Assembly: GCA_964495935.1 (NCBI GenBank) | Contig: CAZBXQ010000002.1 | Location: 84,815 to 148,814 of the forward strand | Reading direction: 5' to 3' | DNA from: JAJYSO01 sp964495935 | GTDB lineage: Bacteria > Bacteroidota > Bacteroidia > Flavobacteriales > Flavobacteriaceae | Length of the DNA stretch: 64,000 nucleotides | In this document: positions 16,099 through 24,162 of the stretch, in pieces | How the letters are laid out: each line of letters begins with the position of its first letter | Numbering within the stretch: the stretch's first letter is position 1 | Notes under the pieces: model-generated | Database searches by the model: none | What the model was told of the DNA's origin: nothing | What the model saw: only the letters and a program-made list of their open reading frames with translations | Made by a program: the position numbers and the translations under genes

Positions 16099-18693
16099 AT
16101 GATTCATCACAACAAATTTTTGGCAATTCTGCTTGCCTGTTTACTTCCATTGGGGCTTCTGGCTCAAAAAGAAAAAGGGGAATCTGAAGGCTTTAATAAA
16201 TACGAAGCTTTTAGTCCTTTGTTCATGACAGAAATGGCCAATTCTTTTAATAGCTCAACGGGAAACCCCGGGCCCAATTATTGGCAAAACCAGGCCGATT
16301 ATGATATTCAGGCAACGTTAGACACCGTTCATCACAAGATCAAGGGAAATGTAAAAATCACCTATACGAATAACAGTCCGTACGACCTGCAGTATATATG
16401 GATTCAAATGGATCAGAATTCTTTTCGCAATGATTCCCGAAGTAAAGCTTTATATCCGGCAGGAGACCGCAACGGGGTTCGTACTCCCACGCAAGGTTAC
16501 GAACTTGACGAGGTAAAAATGGACGGAAAAAAGGCGAATTATTTGGTTAATGACAGTCGTATGCAGATTCGTTTGGAGCACCCTATTAAAGCAAAAGGCG
16601 GACAAGGCACAATCGAAATCCGCTATGCCTATGAAATTCCCACCCATGGGAAAGATCGTACCGGACGGGTAGAGACTCAAAACGGATGGATTTATACGAT
16701 TGCTCAATGGTATCCTCGGATGGTAGTTTTTGATGAAGTTGAAGGCTGGAATACTCTTCCCTATTTGGGAACAGGTGAGTTCTACCTTGAATATGGAGAT
16801 TTTAATTATGAAATAACAGCCCCGGAGAATATGACGGTAGTGGGATCCGGAGTGCTGCAAAATCCCAAAGAGGTACTCCAAAAAGAACAGCGAAAACGAC
16901 TAGATAAAGCTGCCAAAAGTGATGAAACGGTGATGATCCTCTCCAAAGAAGAAATGAAAGAAGGAACTCACCATGCAAAAGGAAAAAACGGAATGTTGAC
17001 CTGGAAATTTACGATGAGCAATTCTCGCGATATTGCCTGGGCTGCATCCAAAGCTTTTATTTGGGATGCTGCCAGAATTAATCTTCCCGATGGAAAAACG
17101 GCGTTGGCACAATCGGTTTATCCGGAGGAAAACTCGGGCGAAGAGGGATATGCACGTTCTACAGAATATACCAAACACTCCATCGAAATCAATTCCAAAA
17201 ACTGGTATCCCTATCCCTATGAAGTAGCTACCAACGTTGGAGGGCATGAAGGTGGAATGGAATATCCGGGATTGGTCTTTTGCAGCTATAAAAGTAAAGG
17301 AAAAAGTCTGTGGGGCGTTATCGATCACGAGTTTGGGCACACTTGGTTCCCTATGATTGTTGGATCTAATGAGCGCGTGTACGGCTGGTTAGACGAAGGA
17401 CTGAACACCTTTATCAACGATGTTTCCACCGATGAATTTAACGATGGCGAATATGCAGAGGATAAACATTATCAGGAAATGGGATCGCGATTGTTCAATG
17501 ACCAAATGGATCCTCTTTTTACACGTGCCGACGTAATTCACGATCAATATAATCTGGCCTTCGAAGCCTATTATAAGCCGGCTTATGCCTTGCATGTTTT
17601 ACGCAATGTCGTGTTGGGAAAAGATCGTTTTGATTATGCTTTCAAACAATATATAAAAACCTGGGCCTATAAACACCCGCAGCCCTGGGATTTCTTTAAC
17701 GTCATGAGCAATGCGGCCGGTGAAGATTTGGGGTGGTTCTTCAAAGGTTGGTTTATGAAAAACTGGAAGAACGATCAAGGTATTGAAAACGTGGATTATG
17801 TTGACGGAGATTATAAGAAAGGTGCTGAGATTACCCTTAAAAACTACGGCCAAATGGCAATGCCGGTTGAGATTGAAGTCACCTTCGAAGATGGTACAAC
17901 CCACCGCAAGAAACTGCCCGTTGAAATTTGGATGACCGGTGCCGAATATGTGTATCATTTAGAAGACTCCGATAAAAAGATAAAGAAAGTGGAAATTGAT
18001 CCCGATCACTTGGTTCCCGATGTCAATTTGGCAAACAATGAATACAAAAACCTGGAGCCTGCTCCTGAGGGACAAAATGTCGATACCGTACTCAGTTCCT
18101 ACCTGAAAGCCATTGGAGGGGCCGATAAAATTAAGGGAATTCAAGACCTTCATAAAGAGACCGAAGGAAACATGCAAGGCACCCCGCTTACCATTATCAA
18201 AGATCTCAAAAAGCCGGATAAATACCGGCAGGAAGTTCAGGTCTTTGGAAATACTGTTCAAGAAATTGTCATTAACGGCGATGATGTTCAGCTGATAAGC
18301 CAAGGACAGCCTCAGGAACTGGATGAGGAAAAGAAGGAAGAATTAAAAAATGCTTTGCTCACCGAACAGGATTATATAGAACTCCAACAGGGCAAAGAGG
18401 GCTATACGTTTGACCTTCTGGGCATTGACCAGGTTGACGGAGAAAATGCCTATGTGGTTGCTGTTGAAAGTCCCGAAGGAGATACCACTAAACATTATTA
18501 TGCCGTCGATTCCGGATTAAAACTGATGGTTGAAGACGCACATGGCAGAGCAGTTTCATATTCTGATTATCAAGATGTTGATGGTATTATGATCCCTTAT
18601 GAAACACAACAAGCTATGGGAGGACAAAATATTAAAATGACCCTGAAAGAAGTCAAAATAAACTCCGATATCCCGGATTCAACCTTTCAATAA
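16099..18693 (+). CDS. M1 family zinc metallopeptidase with C-terminal extension
   Basis: A secreted or periplasmic gluzincin aminopeptidase-like protein of 864 residues. A signal peptide ends near LLAQ (residue 22). The zinc site is HEFGH at 410-414 with the third ligand Glu433 in DEGLNTF, exactly the 18-residue spacing of the family. The exopeptidase motif appears as GGHEGGMEYPG near 383 in place of the usual GAMEN. After about residue 660 there is a separate domain (AIGGADKIKGIQDLHKE, then a strand-rich segment) resembling outer-membrane lipoprotein-sorting-type or LolA-like folds found in Bacteroidota proteins. It has its own promoter and a terminator hairpin. Confidence 0.9.
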   Translation: MIHHNKFLAILLACLLPLGLLAQKEKGESEGFNKYEAFSPLFMTEMANSFNSSTGNPGPNYWQNQADYDIQATLDTVHHKIKGNVKITYTNNSPYDLQYIWIQMDQNSFRNDSRSKALYPAGDRNGVRTPTQGYELDEVKMDGKKANYLVNDSRMQIRLEHPIKAKGGQGTIEIRYAYEIPTHGKDRTGRVETQNGWIYTIAQWYPRMVVFDEVEGWNTLPYLGTGEFYLEYGDFNYEITAPENMTVVGSGVLQNPKEVLQKEQRKRLDKAAKSDETVMILSKEEMKEGTHHAKGKNGMLTWKFTMSNSRDIAWAASKAFIWDAARINLPDGKTALAQSVYPEENSGEEGYARSTEYTKHSIEINSKNWYPYPYEVATNVGGHEGGMEYPGLVFCSYKSKGKSLWGVIDHEFGHTWFPMIVGSNERVYGWLDEGLNTFINDVSTDEFNDGEYAEDKHYQEMGSRLFNDQMDPLFTRADVIHDQYNLAFEAYYKPAYALHVLRNVVLGKDRFDYAFKQYIKTWAYKHPQPWDFFNVMSNAAGEDLGWFFKGWFMKNWKNDQGIENVDYVDGDYKKGAEITLKNYGQMAMPVEIEVTFEDGTTHRKKLPVEIWMTGAEYVYHLEDSDKKIKKVEIDPDHLVPDVNLANNEYKNLEPAPEGQNVDTVLSSYLKAIGGADKIKGIQDLHKETEGNMQGTPLTIIKDLKKPDKYRQEVQVFGNTVQEIVINGDDVQLISQGQPQELDEEKKEELKNALLTEQDYIELQQGKEGYTFDLLGIDQVDGENAYVVAVESPEGDTTKHYYAVDSGLKLMVEDAHGRAVSYSDYQDVDGIMIPYETQQAMGGQNIKMTLKEVKINSDIPDSTFQ

Positions 18694-18722
18694 TAACGAC
18701 TTTTCAAAAGTCAACAAGAATC

Positions 18723-18755
18723 AAAACCGGGACATTAAAAACATCCCGGTTTTTT
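18723..18755 (+). terminator. terminator after the M1 peptidase gene
   Basis: A 10-bp perfect stem (18723-18732 with 18744-18753) and an 11-nt loop run into a T-run. It ends only 5 bp before the ATG of the next gene, so that gene is either read through or has a promoter overlapping this region. Confidence 0.75.
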
Positions 18756-18759
18756 CAAT

Positions 18760-19323
18760 ATGGAAAAAGAAATAAAGAAAGCCATAGAAACACTCAGGAG
18801 TAACGGCCTTCTCCTCTATCCCACCGATACGGTGTGGGGAATTGGTTGCGATGCAACTTCCATAGCCGCCGTACAAAAAGTGTATGCCTTAAAACAGCGA
18901 GCAGCGAGCAAGGCTCTAATCTGTTTAGTGGCCGACTATACTATGTTACAAGATTATATAAAACACAGTCCGCCCAATTTAAAAGAAATCCTTGAACGAC
19001 AAACCAAACCGACTACCGTGATTTATCTCCATCCCCGGGGAATCGCCTCAAATCTGGTGGCCCAAAACGATTCGTTGGCAATCCGAATTTGCCATCATCC
19101 GTTTTGCCAAAAATTGATTCGGGATTTTGGAAGCCCCATCGTTTCTACCTCGGCCAATATAAGTGGTGCTCCTACAGCAAAAACTTTTGGTCAAATTACT
19201 TCTAAAATTAAGAAAGGGGTAGATTATATTGTAAATTTGCCCGATGAATCGGGATCGAATGCAGAACCTTCGAAGATCATTAAAATTGAAGAGGACGGTT
19301 CGATCAAAACCATACGAGAATAA
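18760..19323 (+). CDS. tsaC: L-threonylcarbamoyladenylate synthase (Sua5/YrdC/TsaC)
   Basis: Makes threonylcarbamoyl-AMP for t6A37 modification of ANN-decoding tRNAs. The 187-residue single-domain protein has LLYPTDTVWGIGCDA (residues about 17-31), LKQRAASKALICLV (the KxR-S-K ligand motif near 46) and the C-terminal SPIVSTSANISGAPTAKTFGQI. It lacks the long Sua5 C-terminal domain. The next gene, a tRNA nucleotidyltransferase, starts 14 bp downstream, so the two tRNA-maturation genes probably form an operon. Confidence 0.92.
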   Translation: MEKEIKKAIETLRSNGLLLYPTDTVWGIGCDATSIAAVQKVYALKQRAASKALICLVADYTMLQDYIKHSPPNLKEILERQTKPTTVIYLHPRGIASNLVAQNDSLAIRICHHPFCQKLIRDFGSPIVSTSANISGAPTAKTFGQITSKIKKGVDYIVNLPDESGSNAEPSKIIKIEEDGSIKTIRE

Positions 19324-19337
19324 GAATTACTGTGTTG

Positions 19338-20795
19338 ATGAATAAGGAAATAGACGCTCCATTGAAATCTGAATACCCCAAAGCACTCACGCATCAAATC
19401 TTTGATTATATTTCCAAAGCTGCCGATCAACTCGGACAGGAAACCTATGTAATCGGAGGGTTTGTTCGTGATTTCTTCCTCCATCGCCCTACCGCCGACA
19501 TTGATATTGTAACCGTCGGAAACGGGATTGAGCTTGCGCAAACCGTCTCCAAGCTACTTCCTAACACCCCGCAGGTAAAGATATTCAAAACCTTTGGCAC
19601 GGCCATGCTCCGAGCCTTAGGTTGTGAGATAGAATTTGTAGGGGCTCGAAAAGAGTCTTATGCCAGAAATTCGCGAAACCCGAAAGTGGCACCGGGAAGT
19701 CTCGAAGACGATCAAAATCGACGAGATTTTACCATAAACGCATTGGCCCTGCAATTAAATCAGGAGCATTTCGGACGACTTCGAGATCCCTTTGAAGGAT
19801 TGAAAGATCTTGAAAAAGGAATTTTACGTACTCCCCTCGAACCGGAAAAAACCTATTCTGATGATCCTTTGCGAATGATGCGTGCCATTCGCTTTGCCAG
19901 CCAACTTCATTTTTATATTGAAGACCGTTCCCTGAAAGCCATCACTAAAAATGCAGAGCGGCTGCAGATTATTACCAACGAACGCATCGTTGAGGAGTTC
20001 AACAAAATATTGTTATCCGACAAACCTTCTCGCGGACTGGCACTTCTACACAAAACTTGCCTTTTACAACGCATTATTCCCGAGTTAACCGCACTGGAAG
20101 GGGTTGACGAGATCAATGGAGAACGGCATAAAGATAACTTCTGGCACACCCTCGAAGTAGTTGATAACATTGCCAAAGACACCGATAATTTGTGGTTGCG
20201 TTGGGCGGCTCTGCTTCACGATATTGGAAAAGCACCGACCAAACGTTTTGACAAAAAGGTAGGCTGGACCTTTCACGGGCATGAATTCATAGGGTCCAAA
20301 ATGGTGTACAAACTCTTTAAACGCCTTAAGATGCCCTTGAATCAGAAAATGAAGTATGTACAAAAATTGGTTTTATTGAGTGCCCGCCCCATCGTCATTG
20401 CACAAGATAACGTTACCGATTCTGCCGTTCGCCGATTAATTTTTGATGCCGGCGATGATTTAGACGATTTGATGACGCTCTGCGATGCCGACATCACCAC
20501 CAAAAATCCAAAGCGGTATAAAAAATACCACGACAACTTTAAAATTGTTAGAAAGAAGATAAAAGAGGTCGAAGAAAAAGATCACATTCGTAACTTTCAA
20601 CCTCCGGTTTCAGGAGAGGAAATCATGAAAGCCTTTGGTTTAAAACCATCAAAAGAAATCGGGATGATAAAAAGTGCCATAAAGGAAGCCATTCTGGAAG
20701 GACATATTCCCAATGAATATGAAGCTGCCAGAGCCTTTATGCTAAAAAAAGGAAAAGCCATGGGGCTTACAATCAATCAATCTGCCTTAAAATAA
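19338..20795 (+). CDS. tRNA nucleotidyltransferase / poly(A) polymerase family protein with HD domain
   Basis: A class II nucleotidyltransferase of 485 residues, expected to add or repair the 3' CCA of tRNA; the tRNAs seen here lack an encoded CCA, which requires such an enzyme. Domain order: nucleotidyltransferase head with YVIGGFVRDFFLHRPTADIDIV (residues about 36-57) and RRDFTINALALQL near 133; neck region; then an HD domain with HDIGKAPTKR near 293 and HGHEFIGSKM. A GTG at 19332 is also in frame, but the ATG at 19338 is preferred. It follows tsaC by 14 bp and precedes the next gene by 8 bp. Confidence 0.92.
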   Translation: MNKEIDAPLKSEYPKALTHQIFDYISKAADQLGQETYVIGGFVRDFFLHRPTADIDIVTVGNGIELAQTVSKLLPNTPQVKIFKTFGTAMLRALGCEIEFVGARKESYARNSRNPKVAPGSLEDDQNRRDFTINALALQLNQEHFGRLRDPFEGLKDLEKGILRTPLEPEKTYSDDPLRMMRAIRFASQLHFYIEDRSLKAITKNAERLQIITNERIVEEFNKILLSDKPSRGLALLHKTCLLQRIIPELTALEGVDEINGERHKDNFWHTLEVVDNIAKDTDNLWLRWAALLHDIGKAPTKRFDKKVGWTFHGHEFIGSKMVYKLFKRLKMPLNQKMKYVQKLVLLSARPIVIAQDNVTDSAVRRLIFDAGDDLDDLMTLCDADITTKNPKRYKKYHDNFKIVRKKIKEVEEKDHIRNFQPPVSGEEIMKAFGLKPSKEIGMIKSAIKEAILEGHIPNEYEAARAFMLKKGKAMGLTINQSALK

Positions 20796-20803
20796 ACTGC
20801 GCC

Positions 20804-21328
20804 ATGATTTATAGATTTCGCATTGTTTTAGACACCCTCGATGATGTATTTAGAGATATCGAAATACAACAAGAGGATACCCTTGAAAGTCTTCACAATG
20901 CCATTACACAATCCTTTGGGTTCGAAGGTCATGAAATGGCCTCTTTCTACATTAGTGATGAAAATTGGAGCCAGGGGGAAGAAATTGCGCTTTTTGACAT
21001 GAGCGAAGAACTGGGTTCCCTTCGTATTATGAATGAAACTGCCATCGACTCCGTTGTCAATAAACGGCAAACGAAACTCATCTATGTGTACGATTTTTTA
21101 GACTTGTGGACTTTTTACGTTGAACTGGCCGATATTGTAAAACCGGAAAGCGGAATGACCTATCCCAATTTAATGTATGCCCACGGAATTATGCCCGAAA
21201 ATCCACCGGAAAAAAAATTTGAAAGTGAAGCCATGGATGAGGATCCCGATTTTTATGACGATGAATTTGGCGATAACAATATCGATTTGGACGATTTGGA
21301 CAACATCGACTTCGATCAGTGGAATTAA
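20804..21328 (+). CDS. pRiA4b ORF-3-like protein (plasmid-type family of unknown function)
   Basis: An acidic protein of 174 residues resembling the plasmid pRiA4b ORF-3 / IS1096 TnpR-like family. The N-terminal YRFRIVLDTLDDVFRDIEI strand, then LESLHNAITQSFGFEGHEMASFYIS near 29-53 and LIYVYDFLDLWTFYVEL near 86, follow the family pattern. The C-terminus is very acidic (EDPDFYDDEFGDNNIDLDDLDN). Despite the family name it is not a transposase, and there is no IS around it. It starts 8 bp after the tRNA nucleotidyltransferase and is probably co-transcribed. Function unknown. Confidence 0.8.
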   Translation: MIYRFRIVLDTLDDVFRDIEIQQEDTLESLHNAITQSFGFEGHEMASFYISDENWSQGEEIALFDMSEELGSLRIMNETAIDSVVNKRQTKLIYVYDFLDLWTFYVELADIVKPESGMTYPNLMYAHGIMPENPPEKKFESEAMDEDPDFYDDEFGDNNIDLDDLDNIDFDQWN

Positions 21329-21489
21329 AAAGAAGAAAGCAGATCTCTTTCCCGATCCTGTCATTTTACCACCTTCAATATCGGCTTTCCATGACAACAT
21401 CTTATCTAACTATTTTATAACTTACTAATAATCCATTAGTTGTTATTTTTAAAGATCAGATATAATTTGAATGGGTACTCTCCTAAAAA

Positions 21490-21560
21490 TGGCATCTCGA
21501 ACGCAGTGAGAGATCTTAATCCATAAACAGGAAAAAGATTTCTCTTTCATCGAAAGGACA
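21490..21560. repeat. REP-like imperfect inverted repeat
   Basis: The left arm, around TCTCGAACGCAGTGAGAGAT, is an imperfect inverted copy of the right arm, around AGATTTCTCTTTCATCGAAA, across a 17-nt spacer. The sequence resembles the dispersed intergenic palindromes common in Bacteroidota genomes (CGAACGAAGTGAGAAATCT type). Confidence 0.6.
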
Positions 21561-21621
21561 AATCACTCCAAAAAATAATGGGAAGGTTACTTTCAGTCAG
21601 GGATCGCACTCCCTATTATAT

Positions 21622-21695
21622 GAGGTCATTTAAACTTTCAAAAATGGGCTACAAAATGATCTTATTGCCCCAGATTTCAGATTTAGTCTTTTTTT
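21622..21695 (-). repeat. solo end fragment of the MITE-like element
   Basis: The sequence starting GAGGTCATTTAAACTTTC and continuing through a T-run to about 21695 matches the right end (inverted) of the complete copies at 27610-27769 and 61732-61927. The other terminal repeat is missing, so this is a truncated copy. Confidence 0.8.
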
Positions 21696-21725
21696 GTTAA
21701 CACTGATAAAGTTTGAGAATGCAGG

Positions 21726-22253
21726 CTAAACGACAAACTCTGATTCGATTGCAAGACTGACCTCTTTACTAACCAGAATTCCTCCGGTTTGTAACGGTTT
21801 ATTCCATTTCATATCCCATTTAGATCGATTTAATTTTCCTGTTATGCGAAGTGCAAAACGACTTTTTCCTTCCTCATCGGCAATAAAACTACTTCGTATA
21901 GCGTCTAAAACGATGTGATTGGTCAGCCCGTGCATAGTCAAAAACCCCTCAATTTTGTAACGATGATCCCCTACTCTTTCTATCGCCGAAGAGACGAAAG
22001 ACACCTCCTTATGTAAATCGGCATCAAAAAAATCGGCACTTCGTAAGTGATTGTCGCGTTCTTCATGCCCGGTATTAATAGATCCCGCTTGAGCTGTAAA
22101 TTTGATCTCGGCCGTTTCAAAGTAACGGTCACTTATTTTAATACGTGCCTCGTATTGTTCAAAATAACCACTGACCCGCGCCAACATCATGTGGGTTACT
22201 TGAAAGCCAATATTAGAATGCGCCGGATCAATTTTATACAATTCAACTCCCAT
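21726..22253 (-). CDS. YceI family protein (copy 1)
   Basis: A 175-residue cytoplasmic-type member of the YceI lipocalin-like family, which binds long isoprenoid or amphiphilic molecules in an extended beta-barrel. Diagnostic segments are KIDPAHSNIGFQVTHMMLARVSGYFEQYEA at the N-terminus, RDNHLRSADFFDADLHKEVSFVS near 65-87, and LTMHGLTNHIVLDA near 106. Unlike periplasmic YceI it has no signal peptide. A paralogue with the same layout lies just upstream on the same strand (22502-23026), and each has its own promoter. Confidence 0.92.
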   Translation of the reverse strand: MGVELYKIDPAHSNIGFQVTHMMLARVSGYFEQYEARIKISDRYFETAEIKFTAQAGSINTGHEERDNHLRSADFFDADLHKEVSFVSSAIERVGDHRYKIEGFLTMHGLTNHIVLDAIRSSFIADEEGKSRFALRITGKLNRSKWDMKWNKPLQTGGILVSKEVSLAIESEFVV

Positions 22254-22281
22254 TATAAAAATTTAGTAATTATAATCAACT

Positions 22282-22289
22282 CAAAATTA
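22282..22289 (-). promoter_or_regulatory. -7 promoter element of YceI copy 1
   Basis: TAATTTTG on the minus strand matches TAnnTTTG and lies 28 bp upstream of the ATG, predicting a leader of about 20 nt. Confidence 0.55.
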
Positions 22290-22330
22290 CAAAATTGTAG
22301 CCAATAATATTTATGGGAGCGTCCCAAAAG

Positions 22331-22360
22331 TTCATTTCAAACGAAGTGAGAAGTATTAAC
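22331..22360. repeat. half of a REP-like element
   Basis: TTCATTTCAAACGAAGTGAG resembles one arm of the Bacteroidota dispersed palindrome seen at 21490-21560; the facing arm is not recognisable. Confidence 0.4.
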
Positions 22361-22446
22361 CTTTTGATATATTAGATAGATCGCTATGCCCGAGGAGGAT
22401 TTTATTGCTATCCCGCTTTCTTCAGGAAAACTTTGACATAAACATT

Positions 22447-22479
22447 AAAAAAAGCCCTCAACTATGGAGTCGAAGGCTT
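22447..22479 (-). terminator. terminator of YceI copy 2
   Basis: On the minus strand AAGCC (22479-22475) and an inner CTC pair with GAG and GGCTT (22456-22452), with a small bulge, and run into seven T residues. It separates the two yceI genes. Confidence 0.65.
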
Positions 22480-22501
22480 AAAATTAATACTGTGATGCTC
22501 T

Positions 22502-23026
22502 TTAAATATACTGTGATTCAATTTCTAAAACCACATTTTTCCCTAACAGAACCCCTCCGGTTTCCAAGGTAGAATTGTAAGTCATTCCCCATTCTTCCCG
22601 ATTCACTTTACCTTTTAAATTCAGGATTATACGTTTATTCCCCCAGGGATCCTTTTCAATTTTACTGTATTCGGCATCCAATTGAACGGGATTGGTGATC
22701 CCATTCATAGTCAAATCACCAAGTACTTCATATTCACCTTCTCCCTTTTTTTGCACACTCGTGGATTCAAAGAAAATATGTTTATTGCTTTCAGAATTAA
22801 AGAAATCGGCACTGCGCAAGTGATTATCCCGATCTTTATTATTGGTGTTAATCGATTGTGCAACAGCTTTAAACTGGAATCTGGCATTTTCTAATTGGTC
22901 ATCAGAAAAATCGATTTGAGCTTCGTAATCTTCAAAATTCCCCCTCACTTTGGAGAACATCATGTGCTTGACATTAAAGCCGATATTGGTATGTGCTTTG
23001 TCAACTTTAAAAATTCTACTTTCCAT
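22502..23026 (-). CDS. YceI family protein (copy 2)
   Basis: A 174-residue paralogue of the downstream YceI protein, also lacking a signal peptide. It shows VDKAHTNIGFNVKHMMFSKVRGNFEDYEA at the N-terminus, RDNHLRSADFFNSESNKHIFFES near 66-88 and LTMNGITNPVQLDA near 106. The segment spacing is the same as in copy 1, so a tandem duplication followed by divergence is likely. A terminator separates the copies. The ligand is unknown. Confidence 0.92.
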   Translation of the reverse strand: MESRIFKVDKAHTNIGFNVKHMMFSKVRGNFEDYEAQIDFSDDQLENARFQFKAVAQSINTNNKDRDNHLRSADFFNSESNKHIFFESTSVQKKGEGEYEVLGDLTMNGITNPVQLDAEYSKIEKDPWGNKRIILNLKGKVNREEWGMTYNSTLETGGVLLGKNVVLEIESQYI

Positions 23027-23353
23027 TACAATAGTTTTTAATTATTAGTATTTAGTTATTGTGCTTTGACCTTCCCTAAATAGGGTTGACCGTTTTGATG
23101 AATCATATAATTAGTTAATCGGTTAAACACTTCGCAAATTAAGCAGATTGTGTGCTGCTAATTCTTTAACCTAAATAAAATTTGAATCAAAAATATCCAA
23201 TCATTGCGTGTGGTTCGAGGGGAATGATAACTTTACCATAAACTCCGTGAACGCTGCGGTTAAAAAAAGTGCGGGTGGTGATTAAGAGGAGAGGCCATTC
23301 GACAGATTAAGAAAGGATATGTATTTCTTATTCTTTAAAGGCTTTCCCTTTTA
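23027..23353. other. non-coding interval of 327 bp
   Basis: Contains the leader/promoter of YceI copy 2 (an exact minus-strand box TATTTTTG at 23188-23195, which would give a leader of about 155 nt) and the 3' flank of the pirin gene. No gene or repeat is visible. Confidence 0.5.
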
Positions 23354-24088
23354 TTAATATCTTAAATATTCGGGAAGTTCCATGGGGATCTCCATGATCA
23401 AAATCTGGCTGTCGGTTTTAGCCGTTATTTCAAAATCTTTTTCGCCCCAGAATCCTATGGCATCACGCCGATTCAAAATTTCTGTCGCTATACCGATTCC
23501 TCCTTCCATAACCATTAGAAATATCCCGTTGGATGGATCTTTTAAAGTATAGGACAAAGATTTTTCAGCCTCTAAATCGGCTCTGTGAAACCAGGCGTTT
23601 TGATGAATCCACACACCTTTATCATCGGGATTGGGCGATAGAATCTGATCCCATTGATTTTTTCGATCCTCCTCCTTAAGTTTGATCTGCTGATAACGCG
23701 GCTTATAACCAAGTTGATCCGGAAAAATCCAGATTTGAAAAAACTTGGCTTCCTTCTCCTGATCCGGATTAAATTCACTGTGCCGGACTCCGGTTCCTGC
23801 ACTCATCGCCTGGATTTCACCCGTTTCGATAATTCCTCCATGCCCCATATCATCATCATGCTCCAATTTTCCCGAAGTAGGAATGGAAATAATCTCCATA
23901 TTGTCGTGAGGATGTGTGCCGAACCCTCTACCGGCTGCAACAGTATCATCATTGACCACTCGTAAAACCCCAAAATTCATACGCTCGGGATTATGATATG
24001 CGGCAAAACTAAAAGTGTGATAGGTGTTTAACCAACCGTGATTGGCATGTCCTCGACTTTCTCCACGATACAAAATTTTAGTATTCAT
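23354..24088 (-). CDS. pirin family protein
   Basis: A bicupin of 244 residues. The N-terminal cupin has the pirin signature HGWLNTYHTFSFAAYHNPERMNFG near residue 17 and the metal ligands in GFGTHPHDNMEII (His59 and His61 region), followed by GEIQAMSAGTGVRHSEFNP near 92, which provides the third His and the Glu. Characterised bacterial pirins are quercetinase-like dioxygenases or redox-responsive regulators; which applies here cannot be told. It is preceded by an exact consensus promoter and is monocistronic. Confidence 0.93.
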   Translation of the reverse strand: MNTKILYRGESRGHANHGWLNTYHTFSFAAYHNPERMNFGVLRVVNDDTVAAGRGFGTHPHDNMEIISIPTSGKLEHDDDMGHGGIIETGEIQAMSAGTGVRHSEFNPDQEKEAKFFQIWIFPDQLGYKPRYQQIKLKEEDRKNQWDQILSPNPDDKGVWIHQNAWFHRADLEAEKSLSYTLKDPSNGIFLMVMEGGIGIATEILNRRDAIGFWGEKDFEITAKTDSQILIMEIPMELPEYLRY

Positions 24089-24110
24089 TACCCTTTCTGA
24101 TTTGATTGAG

Positions 24111-24118
24111 CAAAGATA
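24111..24118 (-). promoter_or_regulatory. -7 promoter element of the pirin gene
   Basis: TATCTTTG on the minus strand is an exact TAnnTTTG box located 22 bp before the ATG. Confidence 0.6.
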
Positions 24119-24162
24119 GGGAGTTGGTATAAAACCGTCTATTAACCTACGTTAAGAAAGGT

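Larger units (their letters stand above)
21329..21725. other. intergenic region with repeat remnants (397 bp)
   Basis: This convergent spacer carries a REP-like imperfect inverted repeat (21490-21560) and a solo end of the MITE-like family (21622-21695), both listed separately. No gene is visible. Confidence 0.7.

Noticed and set aside
20804..21328. Possible mobile-element gene (family name includes IS1096 TnpR)
   Set aside because: The pRiA4b ORF-3 family is not a recombinase by sequence, and no terminal repeats or target duplications surround it.
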